Shown here: in pieces, positions 52,471-61,557 of the stretch | How the letters are laid out: the number at the start of each line of letters is the position of its first letter | How positions within the stretch are numbered: position 1 is the first letter of the stretch | Virus record (IMG/VR): IMGVR_UViG_3300009163_000025 | Location: 24,349-88,348 of that record | Length of the DNA stretch: 64,000 nucleotides | Direction: 5' to 3' (one strand) | From: a virus | Notes under the pieces: model-generated | The model's input: only the letters and a program-made list of their open reading frames with translations | Database searches by the model: none | What the model was told of the DNA's origin: nothing | Made by a program: the position numbers and the translations under genes

Positions 52471-53877
52471 TCATACTTTAAACCCCTGAAAGTTTCTCGA
52501 CCTCTCACGTTTACCAAAATCAGTCTTATCAAACGCTGGACCAGTATCAACTTGTCCACTATCTGAGATATCAGATTGTGCGCTTTGCTCAACATCATAA
52601 AGTTTCATTTTTGCTCTATCAACACCGATAACAAATCTTTTATTAGTGGTTGGATCATTGTATCGATTCTTTAATTGCTTGACCATGATTTGATTCATTG
52701 CTTCAAGTTCTTCAGTACTAATCAAAGCAAACATCAAGTCAGCAGTAGCAGGCAGACCAAATGATTCTGAAGTATCTTCAAGTCCAACGTCTGAGTTTGT
52801 GAAACCACTTCTCGTTGTTTGTGTAGCAGAAACAACTGGCACTTTATGTTCAACTGCAAGCCCACGCAATTCTTCTGCAATTGCTTTAATGTATGTGTAA
52901 GAGTTTACACTATTACCTTGCTTGACACGGGAAGATGAACAGATATTCAAGTAATCGATGTAGATGATATCGGGAATGAATTGTCGTTTCAATTTCAACT
53001 CATTCAACAAGTGCTTGAAGTGCGTTACGTTTGCACTAGCAGTTGGATATTCTTTAATGATCAACTTACCATCTGTCTTCTCACGAATACGATCAACTTT
53101 ACTAATGTAAGTTTCTTTTGCAACACCAATCAGTCTGTCAACTTCAACGTTCATTAAGTTAGCATCGATACGTTCTGCAATACGTTCTTCAGCCATTTCA
53201 AGTGTAATGTACAAAACGTTTTTGCCGATTGTAAGATTGGCTGCCGCACAATGACACATGAACAATGACTTACCAACACCAGTGCCAGCAAGAACAATGT
53301 TTAAAGATTTTTGTGGGAGTCCACCTTTAGTGATTCGATTTAAGTAATCTAAGTCAAAGGGAATACGTTGTTCGACTCTATGGTAAAAGTCATAGCGGTC
53401 TTCAGCATCATCAATAAAATCATGCCCAACATGATTATCAAATGATACCGATAAAGCATCGGCGAGGATTGACGGGATCGCACCTTTGTCGAGTTTCTCT
53501 TTTGTATCAATCTTGTTATCCAAGATTTGAATCGATTGCATAATGCCATTGTAGATTGCTTTCTCTTGACAAAAACCTTCTGTTGCATCTACTAACCAAT
53601 TTGTATCACCGATATCTTCGTGAACACAAACTTCATCAACTAACGAAATTGTTTTCTTATGTTGTTCGTCTGTTAGATTAACTTTCTTGTCAATCTCAAT
53701 TACTAATGCTTCTTTTGTTGGCATCGTATTGTACTTAAGAACATAACCATTGATTTGTTCGTACAACATTTTTTCTGAAGATTCGGAAAAATATTCTGCT
53801 TTGATAAAAGGCAGAACCTTGCGTGTATACTTATCGTCCAATATCAGATGCTTTAGAATCTTCTTCTCTAAGTTCAT
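52471..53877 (-). CDS. 41: T4-type replicative DNA helicase (gp41)
   Basis: The start at MNLEKKILKHLILDDKYTRK follows AAAGGTATAAA. LAGTGVGKSLFM (Walker A) and the DnaB-type H4 motif region IIYIDYLNIC (Walker B) are present. About 468 residues, like T4 gp41 (475). It unwinds the fork and recruits primase gp61. Its start overlaps the 53831 gene by 47 nt. Confidence 0.9.
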   Translation of the reverse strand: MNLEKKILKHLILDDKYTRKVLPFIKAEYFSESSEKMLYEQINGYVLKYNTMPTKEALVIEIDKKVNLTDEQHKKTISLVDEVCVHEDIGDTNWLVDATEGFCQEKAIYNGIMQSIQILDNKIDTKEKLDKGAIPSILADALSVSFDNHVGHDFIDDAEDRYDFYHRVEQRIPFDLDYLNRITKGGLPQKSLNIVLAGTGVGKSLFMCHCAAANLTIGKNVLYITLEMAEERIAERIDANLMNVEVDRLIGVAKETYISKVDRIREKTDGKLIIKEYPTASANVTHFKHLLNELKLKRQFIPDIIYIDYLNICSSSRVKQGNSVNSYTYIKAIAEELRGLAVEHKVPVVSATQTTRSGFTNSDVGLEDTSESFGLPATADLMFALISTEELEAMNQIMVKQLKNRYNDPTTNKRFVIGVDRAKMKLYDVEQSAQSDISDSGQVDTGPAFDKTDFGKRERSRNFQGFKV

Positions 53878-54178
53878 TTTTATACCTTTTCTCTGCTTCA
53901 ACTAGGGACACTCTAAGAATGTCATTGAGAATGACACCTAAGACTTTTTCAAACTCTTCATTGCCATGAAGATTTTTACTCTCTTCATTCATTATATCAT
54001 AGTTGAAACTAATTGAATACGTCCCATCAGGATTTTCTTCTTCGGCAAATGTAATTTCGCCAAAATGAAATTCGGTATCTTTAAATTCGCCAGTGGTAAT
54101 CTTAATCGTTGCGATAACATCTTGTTCTCGGTATCGAACATCTGTCTCTGTAATAATATAATCTTCATCAATTTTCAT
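53831..54178 (-). CDS. Conserved T4-like phage hypothetical protein, 115 aa
   Basis: MKIDEDYIITETDVRYREQD, then FGEITFAEEENPDGTYSISF, a beta-rich domain, and a helical acidic C-terminus VSLVEAEKRYKNELREEDSK. Small proteins of this kind precede gp41 in aquatic T4-like phages. No enzyme motif. It starts three bases after the oxygenase stop. Confidence 0.62.
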   Translation of the reverse strand: MKIDEDYIITETDVRYREQDVIATIKITTGEFKDTEFHFGEITFAEEENPDGTYSISFNYDIMNEESKNLHGNEEFEKVLGVILNDILRVSLVEAEKRYKNELREEDSKASDIGR

Positions 54179-54180
54179 TT

Positions 54181-54795
54181 TTAAAGTCCGCTAACATTCA
54201 CATTAACTGTTATACGATTTTTATGATTCACTGGACTATTAGATGCGTGATATAAATCTCCATTAAAAACAACCAAACGTCCTGCTTTAGGTTCAATAGT
54301 TTTCTTTACTGTCCAAGGCGCACTCTTCTCATTAAAAATAATTGTATCGCCATCAGAATCATTTGCGAAATAAAGAAAAACTGAATGTTTTTTATTATCA
54401 TCTTTATGTGGAGTGTGATATGATTTCTTTTCAGAATCTTTAATAGTTGGATACAAATTTGTCTTGCATCGCAAAATATTTACGCCACCCTCAAATGCAT
54501 GTTCATTGCGTAGTTTGTGAACGCCAATATTAACAATAAATTTACAAATTTCAAACCAGTCAGATTGAGTTCCATCTGGATGAAGAAGCCAATGCGTAAA
54601 GAATGGTGCTTCATATGAATGATCATCATTCAATTTAACATATTCATATTGAGGTGGATGTGTTGTATCTTGTGAGTGCCAACTGAAGTTTGAATTCAAT
54701 ACCTCATTTTGAATTTTTTCAATATCTTCTTCATTAAGAAAATTGTCAATAACAATGATCTCATTGTCACCCGTTAAAAAGTCATTAATCTTCAT
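54181..54795 (-). CDS. 2OG-Fe(II) oxygenase, prolyl-hydroxylase-like
   Basis: 204 residues. [19 protein letters not shown] near residues 123-141 supplies H-x-[10 protein letters not shown] near 184 the distal His, and [10 protein letters not shown] the Arg. The fold is that of prolyl-4-hydroxylase-type dioxygenases, common in T4-like phages. The start overlaps the uvsX stop by 11 bases. The substrate is unknown; it sits between uvsX and gp41. Confidence 0.82.
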   Translation of the reverse strand: MKINDFLTGDNEIIVIDNFLNEEDIEKIQNEVLNSNFSWHSQDTTHPPQYEYVKLNDDHSYEAPFFTHWLLHPDGTQSDWFEICKFIVNIGVHKLRNEHAFEGGVNILRCKTNLYPTIKDSEKKSYHTPHKDDNKKHSVFLYFANDSDGDTIIFNEKSAPWTVKKTIEPKAGRLVVFNGDLYHASNSPVNHKNRITVNVNVSGL

Positions 54796-55852
54796 TTGTC
54801 AACTCCACTTCGTTATCTTCGACACTACCAACACTATCTTGTCCATATAAGAATTCTTTCTTACATGCTTCATCAATTTGATCCAAGATATCTTTAGTGA
54901 AATACTTTTCTGGTTCTTCGTTGATGTTCTTACCAAACACTTTTACGCCATTAGACAATTCATAACGTGTAGATACTTTCTTGATGATGCCATACTTCTC
55001 TGCGATATCAAGCAAACCATAATAACGATCTAAGCCTGTGCTGTACGTAATCTTAATCTCAACTTGAGAGTTCTCTTTAGTCAAACGTGATTTCTGCAAC
55101 TTACAACGAACGATATTACCAACAACTTCAGTACCATCTTTGTCTTTACGCTTAGACAAGAAAACGATTGTTGATGCTGTGTACTTCAAGCCAGAACCAC
55201 CAGACATTTCTTTCATTGGCACATATGAACCAACAACATCATAAACGTGATTTGTTACAATCAAAGGCACACCAATCTTAGCAAGTTTTAAATTCAATAC
55301 ACGAAATGTTGCTTTGAGAATTGCACTCTTAGTCATGTCTTTTGTTTCTTTACCTTCAGCAGTATCTTCCATTTCTTTCGTAGAAGACAACTGCCCAAGT
55401 GAATCAAGAACCATCATCATTGGTTTACGTTTTGCTTCTGGTTGCGTAGAATACTTCTCAATGATTTGCAATGCAGTATGACGAAACTTTTGAATTGTAT
55501 CTGGTTCAGAGATAACGACACGTTTAGTATCTACGCCTCTTGTTTCCATCATAGACTTTGTAACTGCGGCTTCAGTATCAAAATAGATAACACCACCATC
55601 AGGATTTGCATCAAGAAATTGTTTGACAATGCCAAGCACAAAAAAAGTCTTACCTGTTGAAGACTCGCCAGCAAATGCTGTTACTTTGTTGTTTGGTACG
55701 CCACCATAGATACTGCCTGATAGCAATGCGTTAAGAGCATATGAACCAGTGTCAATACTTCCGCTAAACTCTGCTGATGCATCACCATCTGCAAGAATCT
55801 TTGTGTCCTCATCTTTTAATTGGTCAACCAAATCTGTAAAAAAATTACTCAT
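54785..55852 (-). CDS. uvsX: UvsX recombinase (RecA-like)
   Basis: 355 residues. [14 protein letters not shown] is the Walker A motif and [12 protein letters not shown] the Walker [16 protein letters not shown] is the loop region. Length fits T4 UvsX (391) with a shorter C-terminus. It coats ssDNA for recombination-dependent replication. Its promoter lies at 55874-55902. Confidence 0.92.
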   Translation of the reverse strand: MSNFFTDLVDQLKDEDTKILADGDASAEFSGSIDTGSYALNALLSGSIYGGVPNNKVTAFAGESSTGKTFFVLGIVKQFLDANPDGGVIYFDTEAAVTKSMMETRGVDTKRVVISEPDTIQKFRHTALQIIEKYSTQPEAKRKPMMMVLDSLGQLSSTKEMEDTAEGKETKDMTKSAILKATFRVLNLKLAKIGVPLIVTNHVYDVVGSYVPMKEMSGGSGLKYTASTIVFLSKRKDKDGTEVVGNIVRCKLQKSRLTKENSQVEIKITYSTGLDRYYGLLDIAEKYGIIKKVSTRYELSNGVKVFGKNINEEPEKYFTKDILDQIDEACKKEFLYGQDSVGSVEDNEVELTNED

Positions 55853-55873
55853 AAATCATCTCCATAAAAACAT

Positions 55874-55902
55874 AGTATAACATAAAATCATCCTCTAGTC
55901 AA
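55874..55902 (-). promoter_or_regulatory. Early sigma70 promoter of uvsX
   Basis: TTGACT (55897-55902), 17-bp spacer, TATACT (55874-55879) on the minus strand. Confidence 0.8.
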
Positions 55903-56295
55903 TAAAAGCACTCTATCTATTTGTTCTTGAATCTTTGCGGTACGATTAGGCCAATAGATATATTCCTTCTCAGGATTTTTCATTAGGTTAACTAATAGTG
56001 GCATAATTAACTGCTCAAGTGATTTTAAATTTGCGGTTACTTCAGCCTTCATTGCATCACGCTCTGCATCCAATCCAAGTTTACCCGAATTGTATAGTGA
56101 AAGCATTTCATTCAATTTATCTTCGATACGTTGAATTGATTCTGAAGACTGTGTAATTGTTTCCCTAACAACAATAGTATCTTCTAAAGTGTTTGGGTCT
56201 GTTGTACGATTAACATCCGACTCATCGATTGCGCTGAATCCAAAATCATCTTGTTGTCTGAATGCTAGATATTCTGCTGGTATTTTAGTTGTCAT
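55888..56295 (-). CDS. Conserved T4-like phage protein between gp43 and uvsX, 135 aa
   Basis: The start at MTTKIPAEYLAFRQQDDFGF overlaps the polymerase stop by ATGA, with GGAGAG before it. The second half is helical (IQRIEDKLNEMLSLYNSG, LKSLEQLIMPLLVNLM), ending YWPNRTAKIQEQIDRV. Unnamed homologues occur at this position in aquatic T4-like phages. Possibly replication-related. Confidence 0.65.
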   Translation of the reverse strand: MTTKIPAEYLAFRQQDDFGFSAIDESDVNRTTDPNTLEDTIVVRETITQSSESIQRIEDKLNEMLSLYNSGKLGLDAERDAMKAEVTANLKSLEQLIMPLLVNLMKNPEKEYIYWPNRTAKIQEQIDRVLLLTRG

Positions 56296-58790
56296 GTGAA
56301 GAAACTCTCCAATGTTGATTTCTTTTCTGTACTCCAATTCATTGTGGAAACAATCACTCGCAATGGTTCGAGATATGCTTTCATAAATTGCGTATCATAA
56401 TCAATAAACTTTTCAAGATCAAATTCTTTTGGTAATACAGTCAGAATAGAAAATACATTTTCCTGTACAGGATTAGGTACTTTCATGTAGCAGAATTTTG
56501 TCTTGTCGCCATCTTTAATAGATTGGTACTTCTTTGTTAGTTTGTTTTTTTCTAGCAAAGAATTAAATAAGATTGCACCACGCACATGAATTGGTGTGCC
56601 TTTTGTGTATATTTCTAATGCACTCTTATATTTAGACAATTCGCTCACGCCTCTAGGAAATGCAATATCTTCAAACGGAAGAGTTTTAAATTCTTTTTTG
56701 AATGCATCCACAAAAGATTGAAAGTCTTGTTCATTGCCATTCATCACAATCTTTAAAGATTCTTTAATCTTATCACGGCATGACATTGGTGTAGAAGACT
56801 TGACCGCTTCAATGCCCATCATCTTTAATTTAGGCTCAGCAAATCGAACACCCTCAGAATCATAGACGTTTAGAATATAACGCTTCTTTGCGGTCCAGAT
56901 GCCTTTGTTCGCAATCACTTCACGTTTCATCTGCATCTTCTGATCAAATGCATTCATGTAGTCTGCTAGTTCCTGATACGCCTTATCTATGAATGGCTCG
57001 ATTTTTTCTTTGCAGGCCTTGTCGATAAAGTCAACGATCTTTTCAGTTTGCGCTTGATTCTTCGATCCGTAGACCATATCAACAAGCGGACCAAGATTAA
57101 CGTATACAGAGTCCGTATCCGAGGCGATAACATAATCAACACCCTCACTTTTCAATAATTTGTTTAGATAACTATTCAACTTCATTTCAATCCATCGAAT
57201 AGCAAGTTGACCAGACAGAGTGATTGCCTCTGCTTGTCGAATGTCAAAGAACCTAAAATATTGATTACCGAGTGCGCCATAAGCAGAATTCAATTGTACT
57301 TTCTTTGCAAGTTGCAAGTTCTTGTACTTTGAAATCTGATTTGTTATTTCACGTTTACGTTCTTTATCAGTTTCTTTTTCGTAAGCCTTTTGAGCCTCAA
57401 TCATTTTCTTTTTATATAGTGACCGATCATCATACATGCGTTGCATCATAGCAGGCAAGAAGCCTTGTTTGTCACGCTTGAAGTAATGTCCGTTAGCGGC
57501 CATGCAATACTCTCCTTGCGGCTGATATTCACCATCTAGCAAGTTATCAATAGAGATGCTTGTATGTTTGCCTTCAACAATTGTTTCAGGTGAAACATTG
57601 TACTGCATAATCAAGTGTGGATACAATGAGTTCAAGTCAAACGATACAACCCATTGATGCATACCGACTTTTGGATCTTTCACGTAAGCGCCAGCATACT
57701 GTTCATCTTTTGGTGTGCGAACATTCTGTGGCACAACAATCTTTTGTTCAATCAATTCATTATGTATCAAAGTATCCCACATGCGTACTTGCGTGAACAC
57801 ATCGGTGTAATTAACTTTAGCATCATACGCAAGCGCAAGTGCCATGTCAATCAATTGCATCTTAGCGTCAATACGATCCACAAGTTCAACGTCATGGATG
57901 TTGTACTCAATAAACTTTTGAAAGTTTGTTCGATACAACTGATGAAGACTTTCAACTTCAGAGTAGTCTAACTTCTTCTCACCAAGTTCTAGGTATGAAA
58001 TGTGATTAAGACTAAAACTTTCTTGCTGTGAGTAAGTAAACTTTTTGTACAGTTCAATGTAATCAAGGATAGCAATACCCACCAAGTCGAATGCTACTTG
58101 CTGTTTGTTGTGGATCGTAGTTGTACGTTCACCAATTCTACGAAATGGAGATAAACGTTTTGCTGTATTGTCGCCCATGAGTCTTGTGATACGATTGTTC
58201 AGATATGGAATATCAAAAAATTGAATATTCCAACCAGTCACAATGTCTGGTGATGTTTCTTCCCACATGTCGAGAAAACGCATAATGAGATTGTTTTCAT
58301 CATTGCATTTGAAATACGTTACGTCATCACGATTGTTATCATAGTCACCACAACCAAACACATAGAAGTGTTCAGATATCTTAAACGTGATTGCAGTAAT
58401 TGGCTCACTTGCAGATGCAGGTTCGGGAAAGCCATTCTCAGAACCAACCTCTATATCAATGTTTGCAATTTTGATTTGAGATGGATCGTAATCCACTTTG
58501 CCGGGAAACGCTTCATTGATATACACATAAGGAAAGTTTGTTGAGCCATAGATTTTAAAATTGTCAACGTCTTCATAACGTTTTACAAAATCCATAGCAT
58601 CACGCATTGTGCCTTGTTGTACAGGCGCAAGTGCGTGTCCGTCTAGTGTTTGATATCCTGCGCCTCGATTGCCAGCAGTCAAATACAATACTGGATTGTA
58701 TTCAACCTTATCGCTGAACCTCTTGCCGTTGTTATATCCACGTACAAGAATATTGTTACCGAGTTTGGAAAAGTGTGTATAGAATTTCAT
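56292..58790 (-). CDS. 43: T4-type family B DNA polymerase (gp43)
   Basis: 832 residues. The exonuclease acidic residues lie in IANIDIEVGSE and VTGWNIQFFDIPYL; the polymerase motifs are FDLNSLYPHLIM (A), KVQLNSAYG (B) and VIASDTDSVYV (C). All are intact, so proofreading is expected. Slightly shorter than T4 gp43 (898). It is preceded by the Sm-like gene and followed by the 55888 gene. Confidence 0.95.
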   Translation of the reverse strand: MKFYTHFSKLGNNILVRGYNNGKRFSDKVEYNPVLYLTAGNRGAGYQTLDGHALAPVQQGTMRDAMDFVKRYEDVDNFKIYGSTNFPYVYINEAFPGKVDYDPSQIKIANIDIEVGSENGFPEPASASEPITAITFKISEHFYVFGCGDYDNNRDDVTYFKCNDENNLIMRFLDMWEETSPDIVTGWNIQFFDIPYLNNRITRLMGDNTAKRLSPFRRIGERTTTIHNKQQVAFDLVGIAILDYIELYKKFTYSQQESFSLNHISYLELGEKKLDYSEVESLHQLYRTNFQKFIEYNIHDVELVDRIDAKMQLIDMALALAYDAKVNYTDVFTQVRMWDTLIHNELIEQKIVVPQNVRTPKDEQYAGAYVKDPKVGMHQWVVSFDLNSLYPHLIMQYNVSPETIVEGKHTSISIDNLLDGEYQPQGEYCMAANGHYFKRDKQGFLPAMMQRMYDDRSLYKKKMIEAQKAYEKETDKERKREITNQISKYKNLQLAKKVQLNSAYGALGNQYFRFFDIRQAEAITLSGQLAIRWIEMKLNSYLNKLLKSEGVDYVIASDTDSVYVNLGPLVDMVYGSKNQAQTEKIVDFIDKACKEKIEPFIDKAYQELADYMNAFDQKMQMKREVIANKGIWTAKKRYILNVYDSEGVRFAEPKLKMMGIEAVKSSTPMSCRDKIKESLKIVMNGNEQDFQSFVDAFKKEFKTLPFEDIAFPRGVSELSKYKSALEIYTKGTPIHVRGAILFNSLLEKNKLTKKYQSIKDGDKTKFCYMKVPNPVQENVFSILTVLPKEFDLEKFIDYDTQFMKAYLEPLRVIVSTMNWSTEKKSTLESFFT

Positions 58791-59089
58791 TAAATAATAA
58801 TAGATTGTTTCTTAGGCATGACGATACCTGAGCCGTAAATCTCATTATACTTGTTTTGAATCTCTTGTGCAACTGATACGTTGTAAATAACATGGCTAAG
58901 TTGCAACTCTACCACCTTCTGTTCGGAGAAGATTAACATTGGTTGCATTTGCAATGTTGCTTTGCCATTTGGACCCATTCCGATTCCAATAACGCATGGG
59001 TTCTCAATTCGAACATTGTTGTCGCTGATAGTAATATCGCCAACAACTTCTTCACCACTAATCAATTTTAAAATTCTCAAGTTTGCCAT
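58790..59089 (-). CDS. Sm-like fold protein next to gp43, 99 aa
   Basis: The start at MANLRILKLISGEEVVGDI follows AGGATATAAA. LISGEEVVGDITISDNNVRI resembles the Sm1 motif of LSm/Hfq-type proteins, and later VIGIGMGPNGKATLQMQPML. Proteins like this are common beside gp43 in marine T4-like phages. RNA binding is possible. The stop overlaps the polymerase start by one base. Confidence 0.68.
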   Translation of the reverse strand: MANLRILKLISGEEVVGDITISDNNVRIENPCVIGIGMGPNGKATLQMQPMLIFSEQKVVELQLSHVIYNVSVAQEIQNKYNEIYGSGIVMPKKQSIII

Positions 59090-59103
59090 TTTATATCCTA
59101 TAA

Positions 59104-59130
59104 TAAAATGGGGGCATTGCGCCCCCATGT
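59104..59130 (-). terminator. Rho-independent terminator before the Sm-like gene
   Basis: On the minus strand ATGGGGGCGCAATGCCCCCA forms a 7-bp GC stem followed by TTTTATT. Confidence 0.78.
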
Positions 59131-59131
59131 G

Positions 59132-59215
59132 TCATTTAAAACGTTCTGCTTTATGTTTTTTTATTTCTTGAATAGATTCAAGAATAGATGCAAAAAATGC
59201 TTTGATCACTTTCAT
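59132..59215 (-). CDS. Small phage protein, 27 aa
   Basis: MKVIKAFFASILESIQEIKK then HKAERFK. Short proteins of this type (KAFF..I.E...AE) are widespread in phages and bacteria, without a known role. The ATG overlaps the Hsp20 stop by ATGA and a strong terminator follows. Amphipathic helix likely. Confidence 0.6.
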   Translation of the reverse strand: MKVIKAFFASILESIQEIKKHKAERFK

Positions 59216-59721
59216 AGATCATCCTCAGTCAAGAATTGCTTAGTTGATTTCTTAGTTTTAGGTTCAGCATCAACTGTATCCTTAACTTCAATCTTCTTAG
59301 GCTTCTTGTGTTCTGGAATGATTCGCTCCAAAGCAATCTTCAACATACCGTTAATCAAAGCGGCATCTTGAATTTCGATTTGGTCATCAAGTGCAAATGT
59401 GCGAGTGAATGCACGATTAGCAATTCCTTTGAACAAGAAATTATCGCTATCATCTTTTGTGGCACCAGCAACAATAAGTTTATTGTCTTCTAGTGTGATA
59501 TCGATTTCTTGCTTACCGAAACCAGCAACAGCAAGTTCAATGACATAGGTATTGTCACCAGTCTTGCGAATGTTGTATGGTGGATAGTTAGGAATGTTTT
59601 TAGTTAGATCATCGTGAATCTTTGCAAGTTTGTTGAATTGATCATCAAAGCCTACAAAAAATTTATCAAAGTCTTTAAAACCTTGTGCGCCAAAAATAGC
59701 CGGAATTGGTGTGTGATTCAT
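59212..59721 (-). CDS. Small heat-shock protein (Hsp20/IbpA-like)
   Basis: The start at MNHTPIPAIFGAQGFKDFDK follows GAGGAGATATAAT. PPYNIRKTGDNTYVIELAV through AFTRTFALDDQIEIQDAAL is the alpha-crystallin domain, then NGMLKIALERIIPEHKKPKK with the I-x-I-type end. About 169 residues. Hsp20 proteins occur in many T4-like cyanophages and may stabilise virion or host proteins. Confidence 0.88.
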   Translation of the reverse strand: MNHTPIPAIFGAQGFKDFDKFFVGFDDQFNKLAKIHDDLTKNIPNYPPYNIRKTGDNTYVIELAVAGFGKQEIDITLEDNKLIVAGATKDDSDNFLFKGIANRAFTRTFALDDQIEIQDAALINGMLKIALERIIPEHKKPKKIEVKDTVDAEPKTKKSTKQFLTEDDL

Positions 59722-59734
59722 ATTATATCTCCTC

Positions 59735-59962
59735 TTACTTAGATGTTGAAAATGCTTTCTTAGCATCAAAAGTGTATGCAGATAAACCAAGAGTTGTATA
59801 AAACTTATTGACTTCTTCTGCTACTGCTTTTGCGTAAGATGTTTGTGCATCAACAAAAGTATTGAGGGGTTTTGCAAGTTCTTCATTCTTAACGAATGTT
59901 TTGACGAATTGCTTTTTTGCGCCTTGAAATGTATCAATGGCTGTGTTTATGTTTTGTAACAT
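59735..59962 (-). CDS. Phasin-like small protein, 75 aa
   Basis: Helical and amphipathic: MLQNINTAIDTFQGAKKQFV, then TFVDAQTSYAKAVAEEVNKF. The layout is like the short phasins that coat polyhydroxyalkanoate granules. A virion or storage-granule role is inference. It follows a long leader with a late promoter at 60118-60125, and precedes hsp20. Confidence 0.5.
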   Translation of the reverse strand: MLQNINTAIDTFQGAKKQFVKTFVKNEELAKPLNTFVDAQTSYAKAVAEEVNKFYTTLGLSAYTFDAKKAFSTSK

Positions 59963-60117
59963 AGTTTTCTCCTATTAAGCGAGTTTAGAAAATTGATACC
60001 CCGAAGGCGTATCATTAAAATCCTGCTTACTGAATACAGGGGTACCATAACGTTGTACCAGCGTTAGACGCTCCTAAGGTAGAAGAGCCATTAACGTTCC
60101 CATCCCTGAGATACGTT
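59963..60117 (-). other. Leader of the phasin-like gene with interrupted coding frames
   Basis: No intact gene. One minus-strand frame reads NVNGSSTLGASNAGTTLWYP; another continues YGTPVFSKQDFNDTPSGYQF to SKLA and TAA at 59975. They join if one C of the run at 60039-60042 is removed. Small hairpins (GATAC/GTATC) are also present. Pseudogene, frameshift or assembly error are possible. Confidence 0.35.
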
Positions 60118-60125
60118 TATTTATA
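60118..60125 (-). promoter_or_regulatory. T4-type late promoter TATAAATA before the phasin-like gene
   Basis: Exact minus-strand TATAAATA, about 155 bp upstream of the phasin-like start. It would also transcribe hsp20. Confidence 0.65.
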
Positions 60126-60130
60126 ACAGA

Positions 60131-60358
60131 TTAAGCCTGTCCAACCATTCTGCGTGAAACAAAATAAGTTGTGTTACCTTCTGTGTTCATATCTTTACGA
60201 ACCTTGTAGCCGCTTTGGCGCAAGTCGCTGATACGGGCACGAAGGTTTTTAATGCCAAACAAAGACCTTGCTTGGGGTGCAGAGATTCCACGACCAGTAC
60301 CACGCAAGTACGATACCAAGAGTTCTGTCTGTGTTTTGCTAGAATTTACAAATGCCAT
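60131..60358 (-). CDS. Small winged-HTH-type DNA-binding protein, 75 aa
   Basis: TQTELLVSYLRGTGRGISAP then QARSLFGIKNLRARISDLRQ and GYKVRKDM is a compact helix-turn-helix with a wing, of the DNA-binding type that occurs in many phages. The basic, Arg-rich character fits nucleic-acid binding. A regulatory role for nearby early genes is inference. Confidence 0.68.
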   Translation of the reverse strand: MAFVNSSKTQTELLVSYLRGTGRGISAPQARSLFGIKNLRARISDLRQSGYKVRKDMNTEGNTTYFVSRRMVGQA

Positions 60359-60399
60359 TTTAAATACCTCATCAATTAATGATAAAAAATTACTAAGAA

Positions 60400-60621
60400 T
60401 TATTTCTTAGCGGGTTCTCCAGCGTCTTTCTTAGCCGCTTTGTCCTTAGGAGTCATTGCTTTCTTCTTAGGAGCCTCGGCTGGCTTTTCTGCTGGTGCTG
60501 TTGTTGCTGTTGCCGCTGGTTTTGCTTCAGCAGGTTTTTTCTCTGCTGGCTTGTCAGCCGCAACTGCAATTAGGGAAAGAGTTGTTAGTGATACTGCAAC
60601 TAATGCTTTAAGTGATTTCAT
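60400..60621 (-). CDS. Exported Lys/Ala/Pro-rich protein, 73 aa
   Basis: Signal peptide MKSLKALVAVSLTTLSLIAVA, then low-complexity AEKKPAEAKPAATATTAPAE and KKKAMTPKDKAAKKDAGEP. Probably disordered in the periplasm, with a strong positive charge. AAGGGAACACCC before the ATG. Under the promoter at 60649-60677. Confidence 0.6.
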   Translation of the reverse strand: MKSLKALVAVSLTTLSLIAVAADKPAEKKPAEAKPAATATTAPAEKPAEAPKKKAMTPKDKAAKKDAGEPAKK

Positions 60622-60648
60622 GGGTGTTCCCTTTTGTTTAGAGATAAC

Positions 60649-60677
60649 ATTATCTCATAATATACAACGTTTGTCAA
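60649..60677 (-). promoter_or_regulatory. Early sigma70 promoter
   Basis: TTGACA (60672-60677), 17-bp spacer, GATAAT (60649-60654) on the minus strand, upstream of the exported 73-residue protein. Confidence 0.75.
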
Positions 60678-60711
60678 GTGCTTTTCGTTTACATATTATG
60701 GTAATGATGAA

Positions 60712-61149
60712 TTACTTTCTCAATGTCGCCTTAAGCATCCATGCGTGTTTACCAAATGCATCTTGACGTTCAGCCATAAAATTACTTAAATGATGTGCGT
60801 GGACTTGTTCAGCAAGTTCGTATACACGTTCAACACTTGCAAGCATAACTGGAATATCATCCAATAAATTTTGCAACATTATCTCTGCTGGCGGCACACT
60901 TTCATCACCTTGAATCTGTGACAATTGAATAAATCGATTGAAACTTCCTGGTGCGTATGCATCCAATACACGAATTTCTTCTGCAATCTTATCAACTACG
61001 CCATACACTTCTGTATAGATATTTTCTAGAAATTCATGATACTGTGGAAAGTTTGGACCAGTTACGTTCCAATGGTAGTAGTGCGTCTTCAAATAAAACG
61101 CATAGTGGTTTGCTAAAACCACTTTAAGTGATTGTACTAGTTCTTCCAT
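60712..61149 (-). CDS. Dps-like ferritin
   Basis: 145 residues. KTHYYHWNVTGPNFPQYHEF near 21-40 carries the ferroxidase ligands (His, Trp-flanked) of Dps, and VVDKIAEEIRVLDAY near 51-65 the second helix. Dps proteins oxidise iron with peroxide and may bind DNA. Its neighbours are regA, gp62 and gp44. Phage-borne Dps-like genes are known but not common. Confidence 0.85.
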   Translation of the reverse strand: MEELVQSLKVVLANHYAFYLKTHYYHWNVTGPNFPQYHEFLENIYTEVYGVVDKIAEEIRVLDAYAPGSFNRFIQLSQIQGDESVPPAEIMLQNLLDDIPVMLASVERVYELAEQVHAHHLSNFMAERQDAFGKHAWMLKATLRK

Positions 61150-61557
61150 TTAATTTGCTTCCCTCTTTTTACCTATATTGTATTTAGCGGTAAGTTCCCA
61201 TTCGTTTTTCTCTTTGTAAGAGATAATCTTGATCTGCGACAAAGGTGCTACAGGTGAACTTGATTTATCTTTGTTTACGACTTCTACTAGTCCCCATTCA
61301 GATAAAAGATTTGCAATTGCATTTCTTCTTCCTAAATCATTATCTTCAAAATCAGTATTCTTTCCATCTAGTGCAAACAGTTCTTTAAAGTGTACAATGT
61401 AATACTTGCCCCTCTTATGTAAGATGTGACAGGATTGATACAATGTTTTGTCTTTACGTGATGCTACACCTATGCGTGTGAGTGTCTCTTTTACTTTAAG
61501 AAAGTCATCTTCATTTTTTAATTTGACCTCAAGTAAATCTTCAATTTCTATTGCCAT
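61150..61557 (-). CDS. regA: RegA translational repressor
   Basis: 135 residues, about the length of T4 RegA (122). KLKNEDDFLKVKETLTRIGV near the start, LYQSCHILHKRGKYYIVHFK, then DLGRRNAIANLLSEWGLVEV match RegA block by block. RegA binds early mRNA start sites. It lies between gp62 and the Dps-like gene, as in T4 (regA next to 62). Confidence 0.92.
   Translation of the reverse strand: MAIEIEDLLEVKLKNEDDFLKVKETLTRIGVASRKDKTLYQSCHILHKRGKYYIVHFKELFALDGKNTDFEDNDLGRRNAIANLLSEWGLVEVVNKDKSSSPVAPLSQIKIISYKEKNEWELTAKYNIGKKREAN

Noticed and set aside
60074-60076. In-frame TAG as evidence of stop-codon recoding
   Set aside because: No suppressor tRNA with anticodon CTA is present, and all other genes end normally with TAA, TGA or TAG.
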